A DNA stretch of 64,000 nt from Oidiodendron maius Zn (lineage: Eukaryota; Ascomycota; Leotiomycetes; Myxotrichaceae): the NCBI GenBank assembly GCA_000827325.1, contig KN832883.1, positions 1,033,563-1,097,562 on the forward strand, written 5' to 3'. The notes below the pieces were generated by a model that worked only from the letters and a program-made list of their open reading frames with translations, made no database searches and was not told the origin of the DNA. The translations under genes and the position numbers were made by a program. Shown piece after piece: positions 36,701-46,114 of the stretch. The number at the start of each line of letters is the position of its first letter. The stretch's first letter is position 1.

Positions 36701-37764
36701 GTACTGGGAGAAGTGGTACTAGAAGAGCTCGTAGTGGTTGTCGTACTGGTTGAAGTTGTGGTACTGGAAGAGCTCGTGGTGGTAGTCGTACTAGGCGAAG
36801 TAGTAGTTGTGGAAGAGCTCGTGGTTGTTGTCGTACTGGGTGAAGTTGTAGTACTGGAAGAGCTTGTAGTGGTTGTCGTACTGGTTGAAGTCGTAGTACT
36901 GGAAGAGCTCGTGGTGGTTGTCGTACTAGGCGAAGTAGTAGTTGTGGAAGAGCTCGTGGTTGTTGTCGTACTGGGTGAAGTTGTAGTACTGGAAGAGCTT
37001 GTGGTGGTTGTCGTACTAGATGATGTTGTAGTACTGGAAGAGCTCGTGGTGGTTGCTGTACTAGACGTAGTTGATGTAGAGCTGCTAGATGTTGCAGAAG
37101 TGCTGCTTGACTGGGTTGCAGAGCTGCTAGTCAAAGACGTCGACGTTGTACTAGCCGTAGTCGATGAGGAGCTAGTTGACGTAGTTGTGGGGTAAGTTGG
37201 CGATGACGAGCTGCTTGATTGAGTGGTAGAACTGGACTGAGTTGTAGAGCTGCTGGATTCAGTTGATACCGAGCTGCTTGACGTAGCAGTGGAAGCAGTT
37301 GTCGAGCATGAAGTTGATGAAGAGCTGCCTGAATTAAGTGAAGAGGAAGAGCTGCTCGAAGTCGTGACAGATGATGCGGTGGTTGACACACTGCTAGAAA
37401 CTGTTCTGGAGGCAGAGACGGTTCCAGTCGCAGAAGAACTGCTAGACCTGGCTGTCGAAGTAGAGCTGCTGCCGCTTGACGGGGAAACCGATGACTTGGA
37501 GGTGTAGTAGATAGCTGATGAGGTCGATGTTTGGAACACCCCACCCCCGCTCGAGGTCAAGCTGGGTGGAGGGCTCACACAGGCCGAGACATACACAGTC
37601 ACGATCTCAACACCATTGTCATCGGAGTTGTCATTATAGTGATCGGGTTCATTAGGGTTATAAGCGCGGGGTTCTGAAGGAGCGGAAAGGGCCAAAGCGG
37701 CCGATAAGAAAGTAAAGAACGCAAAGAAAACAACGAACGACTTGGGTGAACTGCACCGCATCAT
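33786..37764 (-). CDS. GH55 exo-beta-1,3-glucanase with long Ser/Thr-rich N-terminal stalk
   Basis: Four exons, 37764-36013, 35956-35813, 35756-35464 and 35406-33786, give 1269 residues. A signal peptide occupies residues 1-25. Residues about 75-514 are almost only Ser and Thr with periodic Pro, predicting a heavily O-glycosylated stalk. The catalytic part follows, with two pectate-lyase-3-type beta-helix starts, VKDFGAKGDGVTDDTAAI (about residue 543) and SAGAKGDGVTDDSNAI in exon 4, the twin-helix architecture of GH55. Family enzymes release glucose or gentiobiose from beta-1,3-glucan outside the cell or in the wall. The GH55 part (about 750 residues) is full length; the stalk is an addition. 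An adhesin-like, wall-anchored glucanase is my inference, although no C-terminal GPI signal is visible. Confidence 0.9.
36430..37080 (-). repeat. 45-bp coding minisatellite in the GH55 stalk
   Basis: About 14 near-identical units of 45 bp, some shortened by one or two codons, encode SSSSTTTSPSTTTTT-like 15-residue blocks. Unit ends differ mainly in SPS versus STS. All length changes keep the reading frame. More degenerate Ser/Thr codon runs extend to about 37480. Confidence 0.85.
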
Positions 37765-38335
37765 GAACGAGTGTATAGAGACAGTATACGGAAATGGCAG
37801 CGATCGCTCGTCTTCATCGTGGGCGCGCGCGATGTTGACCTCCTATATACCTGCCTTCTGCAGATGTGCCGCATCCAGCAGGCCGCTAAGATCGTGACAT
37901 GTCCGGAGGCGCTCTTGGTATTACCTCAATTGAGTCCAGACCAGCGCCACAGACACATCACGATCAGCATATTAGTGGATGATAACAGGTCAACCCCAGA
38001 GAGGTGTTGCCGCATGGTTCCGGAACCAATGGAAGAGGCTCAAATTATTCGCGTAAAGGCCTATACTTGGACACAGAGGGCGCCACCCAACAATATTTAA
38101 GATTGCATTCTAGGCTACGTTCGTATTCGGCGAAACTTGGCCCCCCGTAGGGGTGAGCACGGTCCTTGATGAGTTTATCGCATGACTTGCAGTGCAACTT
38201 CGTCGGGCCGCTACCCTCCGCACTTTCCAGAGGTTATCTTCCACGTGATAAATCATGTGACGCGCTTTAGAGTTATGGTAGCGAGGAGGATGTAACTTCC
38301 TGTGCAGGTAAGCAGTGAGGCGACAATCAAATGCA
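37765..38335. other. Intergenic between GH55 and HET 3
   Basis: 5' flank of the GH55 gene and 3' flank of the next HET gene. A 109-codon open frame on the plus strand lacks family resemblance and is not called. Confidence 0.5.
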
Positions 38336-40201
38336 TCAAATTAAATCAACTATGATCCGAGAAGGACCTGGCTCAAACTTGGCGGCCTCTACCATACGAG
38401 CTAATATGAAACAAGGGCTAATTACACGGTGGCCGTTGCACGAAGGATCCCATCGCAGCACAAACGGTGTCACAACACCGGCAAGAAACCAAACCTCGTC
38501 CCCTTCTTGCACATGGACGTTCCCTGCAACTGCTCCAATCTCATTTTCTCCTTTTCCTTCTTCTTCTCCTCCTTTTGCTATGAACATTCGACAACCATGC
38601 ACCCTTGGGAACAGCTGCCGCTCAAATTGCTTCAGTTCGCCATCCTGTTTGGGCTTATCAACTCTGCCATCCACGACGCATCTTGTAAGATTGGTCCTCT
38701 CTCCCCGCCAGACTTCAAAGTTCTCCAGATAGTCGTTCGCATCACCCAGCATCCAATGTAGGTTTCGTAGAAGAGCTATACGAAACCCCGAAAGCCCCAC
38801 ACCTCTATAATGTCGACTACTCCCCGCGGTAGTTTCAAACCAATTTTCCCAAGTTGACACAATCTCTTTCAACCTATTCGTCAACTCTATTGGGTTTTCC
38901 AAGTTAGTCACAGCATCCCCGACGCTGCTAAGGCTTGTGATACGGCATAACTGGTGTCCAGCTACCTGAAGTCGGAGACCGTCTTCGGAAAATTGAAAAT
39001 CCATATAACTCTCCACATCTAGGGGATCTCGTCCTAAGGGCTGTAAAAGCTTTCCCAACGGCGAATCTTTTGCAGCAGAAAGTTTCCAGAGGGCCCTGTC
39101 TTGTCCCCATGGTCGACGGAGATCTGGTACCCAAGACGGCAAGTCGCCAGAGCGACTAGAATCGGCACAGGCATTCAGAACATCGAGAGTGTTGGTCCTT
39201 CGAATCCGTCTCGATGCCCAGTTTCGATAAACTTTATGTACGGGAATTGAATAATCGATGTCTACGTCAGCGGTATCGTCAATGACACCAAGAATGGCGT
39301 ATAACCTATCCCGAGGGTCAGAGCACTTGGCCTCTTGGGTGCTGTAGAGCACTGTTAAAATATTCCGTGTGTCGACGTCTGTCATGGATTGGAGTGAGAC
39401 CTGGATTACTCGGTGCGCTCCCATCAATGGAAGGATGTGCTTGATGAACATGATTTGGACACTCTCCGGCCGAACTATCCACGCTGCTGCCTTTTCAATG
39501 TATTTCCACTCAACCTCGAATCGTCCACAGAGCGCAACAGCTTTCTCGGAAACAGCAAGCTCTTGTATAACCCACAGGCGCTCAAACCACGGCCGCTGAA
39601 ATATTCGCGCCAGCTGAACCCAGTTATCTGTATTCAAAAGGTATTCGTATCCTTCCGGGGAGACAGTTGACGGGTTCATGGCCAGAAGCGCTGCCAGTTC
39701 CCATGCCCGCGAGACAAGTTCACTAGTGCCCTGGTTTTGCCCCATAACTCCCCGGCGCTCTATCGTACTTCGCGCCCAGTCACTAGGCTCGTAGTAGTTT
39801 CCAAGCCAAATCACGACCCTCACCGCCCTCTGGTATATTGCTCTCATCCGCCGGACTTGCTGATCCCGCTCCTCCAGATTTTGTTGGTCAATACACATCG
39901 CATCAATCCATAACGGAAGTTGTGACCTGGCCATATCAGGTGTTAGACATCGCAAGTTGCGTAGTGCGGATTCTAGATTTGCAGTTACAAAGAGCCTCTT
40001 TCCATCCACGGATATTGGCACCCGTCTTGTTGTGTCTCCCCAAACATATGACAAGGCTTGGTAAGGGGGAATAAACCATGGGTAGTCTTTGAAAGTAAAT
40101 ATTCCGCACTCCAAGTCTTCTTCTTGAGCCCCCGCATAGATACGAACGAGCCGCAGATCGGATGTAGGATCTTCTAGCGGGGTGTATTGGTAATCTAACA
40201 T
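38336..40201 (-). CDS. HET-domain protein 3
   Basis: One exon encodes 621 residues from the ATG at 40201; the frame is open 15 codons further upstream but without ATG. The HET domain at about residues 45-190 has YQALSYVWGDT, then LPLWIDAMCIDQQNLEERDQQVRRM and RAVRVVIWLG. The start MLDYQYTPL is the family norm, followed by IRLV-type strands. The C-terminal part ends with FVLRW..GHRVISPCFILARMV, close to the WLVGECYVHGIM block found in many HET proteins. Its role in self/non-self recognition is inferred. It begins the dense HET/NLR stretch up to 54.5 kb. Confidence 0.92.
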   Translation of the reverse strand: MLDYQYTPLEDPTSDLRLVRIYAGAQEEDLECGIFTFKDYPWFIPPYQALSYVWGDTTRRVPISVDGKRLFVTANLESALRNLRCLTPDMARSQLPLWIDAMCIDQQNLEERDQQVRRMRAIYQRAVRVVIWLGNYYEPSDWARSTIERRGVMGQNQGTSELVSRAWELAALLAMNPSTVSPEGYEYLLNTDNWVQLARIFQRPWFERLWVIQELAVSEKAVALCGRFEVEWKYIEKAAAWIVRPESVQIMFIKHILPLMGAHRVIQVSLQSMTDVDTRNILTVLYSTQEAKCSDPRDRLYAILGVIDDTADVDIDYSIPVHKVYRNWASRRIRRTNTLDVLNACADSSRSGDLPSWVPDLRRPWGQDRALWKLSAAKDSPLGKLLQPLGRDPLDVESYMDFQFSEDGLRLQVAGHQLCRITSLSSVGDAVTNLENPIELTNRLKEIVSTWENWFETTAGSSRHYRGVGLSGFRIALLRNLHWMLGDANDYLENFEVWRGERTNLTRCVVDGRVDKPKQDGELKQFERQLFPRVHGCRMFIAKGGEEEGKGENEIGAVAGNVHVQEGDEVWFLAGVVTPFVLRWDPSCNGHRVISPCFILARMVEAAKFEPGPSRIIVDLI

Positions 40202-40878
40202 CCTCGGAGGCCTCTTGTCATAAATACCGCCTCCCCCTTGCTGCAAATATCGTCAGAATCCTACAGCTATGTGCAAAATCGGTGTCCTGTCTTCCACTCT
40301 TAAAGAACATTTAAGCGCACGGACTATCTAATAGCGGCACGGCTCAATTTTTTATCCGCACTTGGTACTTCGCTACCGCTCGAATTAGGCAATAGGGCAG
40401 AAATTGGTGGCCGCCTAAGTCATGATGCGGCAACTGGCTCCCTTACCGTCATCAACGGCTTTGACCACAATGGCGCCAAGTCTCGCCCTCTCCAAGCATC
40501 TTCTGATTCAGAACATAGTCAGCAGTAACTTACAGTTGCTAACCGAAATCGCCTTCCACTTTAGAATACTTCTAGATTGTGTGCTCAGCGAATGCCAAGG
40601 CACTTCCCCTATATGCCTATTCTGGCTAGCTTCCCTGTTTTGCATTCTTACACTCCTGTTTTTTTCTAAACACTCGCCCTTTGGCTATTAAATAGTTGCT
40701 GAGGCAAAGGTCTCTCTATCTATTACGTTATGCAAGGAATAGTTCATAACCTTTCTAGAACATACTAGAAATCAAGTGGAAATTATAGATTATTATAAAG
40801 GTATATATTCCCCTAGACCCTCTATCAAATAGAGATATAAAGAAAAATAGATAAGTTATTATATATAAGGCGTTTATC
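40202..40878. other. Intergenic, no gene recognised
   Basis: 5' flank of HET 3 and AT-rich sequence preceding a solo LTR. Nothing supported. Confidence 0.5.
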
Positions 40879-41158
40879 TGTTGATGGGAGGTCAAAATAG
40901 GTGCGCAGGTTGTAGTCGGATATCAAGGTAATACACTCAGTATTATATTGACTATATGAGTGATGCAGAGACAACTAAGGGGACAAGACTAGAGTACAGG
41001 ACATAACGCTCACTATATACCTGCTCAGGTGGTAACACACGTAAGCTTACCTGTGGTATACGTACTATATATACGTGGTCCCTTCGGTGGTTGCGTGTAT
41101 TGCCACTGATTCTGAGACATCTTGACATATATGCCTGAAGCCCTAATACCAGTCAACA
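40879..41158 (+). mobile_element. Solo LTR, copy B (best preserved)
   Basis: A 280-bp element bounded by TGTTGA and TCAACA, with perfect 5-bp target duplications TTATC at 40874-40878 and 41159-41163. It shares the internal blocks GAGGTCA, GCGCAGGTTGTAGTCGGATA, GTGATGCAGAGACAACTAA and GCCTGAAGCCC with copies A and C. No internal retrotransposon sequence is next to it, so it is a solo LTR, probably Ty1/copia-like by its ends. It stops 15 bp short of the NLR stop codon. Confidence 0.88.
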
Positions 41159-41173
41159 TTATCTATGCTCCTC

Positions 41174-44100
41174 TTATATAAGCTTTGACCCTTCCTTAAA
41201 TCCGAGAATAGAAATTCTCCCGGATGAGTGTCCCAATACAATGATTTTGTCCCAGACAGCCTTACAAGTCGGTCGATAAGCAGGAGGAAGCCAGACTAGA
41301 TTCGACTCCCCTTCTGCTACCCAATTATTTGATACAAACAAAGCATGCGGAATATTGTCATCTTGTGCAATTAGGCTGACCTGGTTCAAATGGCCCTCGA
41401 GCGTGTGTAGAACTGTAGGGCTCTGTAGCTCGGCTCGCGTGCGCCGGGCCGCTCCCGTCGCCGCGTCCCAGAGCCGTACCGTTCTATCGTGTGACCCGGA
41501 CACCACCTGCCTGCCGTCCGGTGAGAAGGCCACTGAGTGGACCGAGCCCGAGTGGCCCTCGAGCGTGCATAGCGCCGCTCCTGTCGCCGCGTCCCAGAAC
41601 CGTACCGTTCCATCGTATGACCCGGACACCACCTGCCTGCCGTCCGGCGAGAAGGCCACTGAGAGGACCGAGCCCGAGTGGTCCTCGAGCGTGCGTAGCG
41701 CCGCTCCCGTCGCCGCGTCCCACAGCCGTACCGTTCCATCGNNNNNNNNNNNNNNNNNNNNNNNNNNNNNNNNNNNNNNNNNNNNNNNNNNNNNNNNNNN
41801 NNNNNNNNNNNNNNNNNNNNNNNNNNNNNNNNNNNNNNNNNNNNNNNNNNNNNNNNNNNNNNNNNNNNNNNNNNNNNNNNNNNNNNNNNNNNNNNNNNNN
41901 NNNNNNNNNNNNNNNNNNNNNNNNNNNNNNNNNNNNNNNNNNNNNNNNNNNNNNNNNNNNNNNNNNNNNNNNNNNNNNNNNNNNNNNNNNNNNNNNNNNN
42001 NNNNNNNNNNNNNNNNNNNNNNNNNNNNNNNNNNNNNNNNNNNNNNNNNNNNNNNNNNNNNNNNNNNNNNNNNNNNNNNNNNNNNNNNNNNNNNNNNNNN
42101 NNNNNNNNNNNNNNNNNNNNNNNNNNNNNNNNNNNNNNNNNNNNNNNNNNNNNNNNNNNNNNNNNNNNNNNNNNNNNNNNNNNNNNNNNNNNNNNNNNNN
42201 NNNNNNNNNNNNNNNNNNNNNNNNNNNNNNNNNNNNNNNNNNNNNNNNNNNNNNNNNNNNNNNNNNNNNNNNNNNNNNNNNNNNNNNNNNNNNNNNNNNN
42301 NNNNNNNNNNNNNNNNNNNNNNNNNNNNNNNNNNNNNNNNNNNNNNNNNNNNNNNNNNNNNNNNNNNNNNNNNNNNNNNNNNNNNNCTGCCGTCCGGCGA
42401 GAAGGCCACTGAGTTGACCCCGCCAGAGTGGCCCTCGAGCGTGTGTAGCGCCGCTCGCATCGCCGCGTCCCAGAACCGTACCGTTCCATCGTCTGACCTG
42501 GACACCACCTGCCTGCCGTCCGGCGAGTAGGCCACTGAGTTGACCCCGCCAGAGTGGCCCTCGAGCGTGCATAGCGCCGCTCCCGTCGCCACGTCCCAGA
42601 GCCGTACCGTTCTATCGTGTGACCCGGACACCACCTGCCTGCCGTCCGGCGAGAAGGCCACTGAGTTGACCCCGCTCGAGTGATCCTTGAGCGTGCGCAG
42701 CGCCGCCGTCGCCGTCGCCGCGTCCCAGAGCCAGAGCCGTACCGTTCCATCCCATGACCCGGACACCACCTGCCTGCCGTCCGGCGAGAAGGCCACTGAG
42801 TTGACCCCGCCAGAGTGTCCCTCGAGCGTGCGTAGCGCCGCTCCCGTCACCACGTCCCAGAGCCGTACCGTTCCATCCCATGACCCGGACACCACCCGCC
42901 TGCCGTCCGGCGAGAAGGCCACTGAGTTGACCCCGAGCGAGTGGCCCTCGAGCGTCTGTAGCGCACTAACCCAACCAGCCTGTACTTTGGGTTTTGTTTT
43001 AATCCAATCTGGAATACACTTCTCGAATTGTTTCCGAATAATACTCTTCTCTGGGGCAAAGACAAGTGCTGAACAGTATATTTGGAGCGGAGCCTCTTCA
43101 ACAATTGAGGCACAGCTAAGAAGAAATCGCATTCCATCATATACAGTGGTGTGGAGGAGGGGCGAGATAACATTTCCTTGATGAGGAAATAACGGAACAG
43201 TGTTAGGGGATCTCTGTCTCGACTTTGCTTTTATCCTAGAGAGTAGTGATCCAGGCTTGGTCAAGGCACCCAATCTCGCTTCCAATGACTGGATCATAGC
43301 AATGCCATCGGACACGCGACCAATTAAGGCGAGAGCCTCTAGCCAGTAGAGGAAATGAGTATTAAAAAGGCCAATTATATCAGGACAGTTACTTGGATCA
43401 ATATCACTTTGTTGCAAGTGATGAATCCAATAACGACAAGCGTATTGAACAGAGAGAGGAATGAATTTATCGACAGTGGCTTTAGGAATATCCCAAGCCT
43501 TTATTCCTGGTCGTTTGATGTTGCACATGTTCCGGCGGAGATGATTCTTCATGAGCCGGAGACAACACCTAAATAGATGATGGTGAGAAGCTTTAGCATC
43601 GACCAAAAATGACTTCGTTGGGCATCTTGCTGGGTCCAAGAGGAAATCTCGGAAAGAGGGATGGAGGAGACGTATAGACCTGGTCTCGTCCTCTGGAACA
43701 TCCAACACCGAATGGAGACAATGTAACATTGAAATGATAACGTCCTTGGGTTCCTCAAGTATTGCAGCTAAATCCGCTAGCGTCATAGCATCGGAGAGCA
43801 CTACAATAGACCCCACGATACGTCTAAACAAGGTTTGTAGTTTGTCTGCCTCCTCTGGCTCGAGTTGTATCGTGAGAGAATATGTTAAGACGGTAGTATA
43901 CATCTGGTCCAGTTCTTTGTCTGGCTTCGTTAGCGTATTTCCAGCGGCGATCAGGAGGGAGAGGCGATCGCTGGCAAGCTGTCCCCCCTGGTGAATAAAG
44001 CGGCATACAGTAGCGGCATAAATAAATAAGCGATCGGACTTTTGTACTAGGAATTGGATTGTTTTGTCGGAGAGAATGCGGTCATCAAGGCCGAATCGTT

Positions 44101-45016
44101 TAGCTGTGTATGTGAGTCTGTCCTTATAGAACAGCATCAAGTCTTGATCAACAATAGATTGTTCGATATCGTGGAGGTTAAAATCCTGGCGTAAGTCTCC
44201 TGAGATGCTGTCGAACCCGAGATTGATCGGCTCGTTGGGTCGACTCGACACAAAAACACGCAACTGGACGCTTTCGATCGTCATGATAGCGGCGAGGCAT
44301 TGGATCAATAGGGAAACATCGTCTTCGCTATCGCATTCATCTAGCGCGTCGATCACAATGACAAGAGGGAGCGAGAACACGTCCTTTCCCAGCTGTGCTA
44401 GCGGGCCGAGGACTAACTTTTCCCACTGGTCGTATAGTCCTAAGTCGCGGATACTATGGTCGGATGCGATGGCGTCGTCAATGCATTTTTTGAGCTCCGG
44501 CGAGGCGCTAGCCAGCTGGGCGGCGATCGCAGTAGCAAATTTCCTGGCAGTCCCGAGGTCACCACCACCTCTAGAGAAGAAGAAGCTGGCGCCAAGACGT
44601 CGAAATTGGGCGTACTTGCGGGCAACCGTCAGAGCAATGGTGGATTTCCCAGTGCCAGCCATACCCTTGAGCCAGTATATCCGCTTTTCGCCATTGCTGT
44701 CGGCCCATTTCTCGATCTGCTCCAGCACATTTCGTCTTGTGTTCTGGAGGCAGGAAGGGGAATGCTGCTTGCTTGCGGCGTTGAACGCGGCTTCTGGGAG
44801 ACCATCGAGAAACTCCGGTGGACTGGTGCGTGAATCTGACAAAAATTAGCAAGATTCAGTAAAGGACATCGACTCGATAGTATGGCGCTGCACTGGCTTC
44901 GACAACTCACGGTGGATGTGGAGTGGACCGCGGACGTTAGCCTGAACTGCCAAGCTGCCGTCGGCTGCTTCCAAATGGCCGAAGTGCTGCTCCACCCGCC
45001 CGCACTCCATCTCCAT
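41174..45016 (-). CDS. NACHT-WD40 NOD-like receptor 1 (HET-E/NWD type), interrupted by assembly gap
   Basis: Exon 1 (45016-44911) and exon 2 (44835-41174) join in phase to 1255 residues, counting 215 unknown residues across the gap. Walker A GMAGTGKST is at about residues 92-100, followed by ARKYAQFRRLGASFFFSRG. Walker B VIVIDALDECD is at about 193-203, and VFVSSRPNEPI follows: a NACHT NTPase domain. Then LQIYCSALVFAPEKSIIRKQF leads to 42-residue WD repeats of the form [31 protein letters not shown]. Such receptors use NACHT oligomerisation and a WD40 sensor to control incompatibility or non-self responses. The 35-residue first exon has no recognised effector domain; it is inferred from phase alone. 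The frame is open on both sides of the gap. Confidence 0.87.
41400..42970 (-). repeat. High-identity WD40-coding tandem repeats (126 bp)
   Basis: Seven full or partial units are visible around the gap, four complete plus one partial before it and one partial plus two complete after it in gene order. Units are nearly identical in DNA. Differences concentrate at residues just after the HS pair, at the codon before DGT/DRT, and in LWD/FWD and DVVT/DAAT. One unit has an in-frame duplication producing LWLW. Confidence 0.85.
41742..42386. other. Assembly gap (645 N)
   Basis: A run of 645 undetermined bases within the WD40 repeats. Its length is a multiple of three and close to five 126-bp units, but it may be an estimate. 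Unit number in this receptor is therefore unknown. Confidence 0.99.
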
Positions 45017-45274
45017 TGCCTCTGTTTACCCAAGCAGGAGCCAGATAAAGTGCGACAATGTTTCGAACCAGAGGGGTGCAGAATGCCTGATAACAGTTCA
45101 ATTCCCCTGCCACCATAGCGCGGCTGATGCCAACGCCACGCACGTGGTCGAATCGCAGTTTACGAATCGAAATGCAGGAGCGGCGTTGTCACACCAGCCT
45201 GCTTTAGCACTGGAGACGACGTCCCTTGCCATCCAGCGACAGAATCTCCACGACTCTACAGGCTAGGAACTACG

Positions 45275-45660
45275 ATGTATCCCCTTAGCGTGACCGCCGG
45301 TGTCATCGCCATTGCGACTGTTGCGTGGCAGAGCTGCAAGGCAGCACATTGTCTCGTCAACGCATTGGTGGAGGCACCGCAGGCCATCACTAGGGCAAAA
45401 AATTCTCTCATCGAAACCCAGAAGACTCTAGGCGCTTTGGGGCAGACGCTAACAACGACCTCTGAGAGCTTACTCGATTCTGTTTTGCGGACGATCTAAC
45501 TCGACGCAACGCTCGCATTGACGCAACATCTCTGCGATGAATTTACTGCCGCTATTACAAGGTATACGAGCCACTCGACAGAGGAAAGATTTAGCAAACG
45601 GGACAGGATCATGGCCAATTTTCATGAACCTACCCCCCATCCCTGCGAAGCGAAAATCCC
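45275..45660 (+). pseudogene. Broken STAND/NLR N-terminal-domain gene
   Basis: From an ATG at 45275, the frame reads PLSVTAGVIAIATVAWQSCK, then IETQKTLGALGQTL, matching the fungal N-terminal domain found on STAND proteins and small signalling relatives. A TAA at 45497-45499 interrupts it, and the same frame continues beyond with LDATLALTQHLCDEFTAAIT, FSKRDRIMANFHE, before paired TAG codons near 45660. The clean continuation shows a nonsense mutation rather than a true end. It lies head-to-head with NLR 1, starting 258 bp from that gene's first exon. No NACHT domain follows, so it is a fragment or a former stand-alone effector. Confidence 0.8.
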
Positions 45661-46114
45661 GTAGTAGAGCCGATGACCACGATGGAAATGCAAAAATCTC
45701 AACGAAAAGTTATGGCAACACTATTTTAGCTATCTAGGTTCGTATATATTGTAGTACACTTTCTACATTTACGTTTCCTCCTTTACTATTTATTAATTGG
45801 CTGATTTATTAAGAGATGTACACTGTAAAACAAAACGACTAATGATCTAAATTCTATAATTTCTATTTCTTAACAATATTTGTACAACACGAAATTTTGG
45901 CAGGATTAATAATGACCAGTTCAGTATAGGATTATGATGATTTGATATGTTTTAATTACAAGGTGTATTAAATTTCAACGGTGAAGGCTGGCAATTGTAG
46001 AATATCACCAAATATGGACTCGGTATTTCTTGCCGTTTTTATACTAGTAAATTCTATAGACACCCCTATTAGTGATAAGGTCGCCCTGACTTCGAATATC
46101 ACGTGAAAACAATA
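45661..46114. other. AT-rich spacer
   Basis: AT-rich non-coding sequence between the broken STAND gene and the left end of the transposon. Nothing supported. Confidence 0.5.

Noticed and set aside
36224-37195. 323-codon plus-strand open frame rich in Val, Leu and Glu
   Set aside because: It is the antisense shadow of the Ser/Thr minisatellite of the GH55 gene, which has a signal peptide and catalytic domain in frame.
41355-42750. Long open frames on both strands through the N run
   Set aside because: They exist because undetermined bases contain no stops and because the WD40 repeats are GC-rich; only the minus-strand receptor frame matches a family.
41400-42970. Regular repeats resembling a CRISPR array
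   Set aside because: The units are WD40 codons in a eukaryotic gene with no spacers; the same applies to 49480-50740 and 36430-37080.
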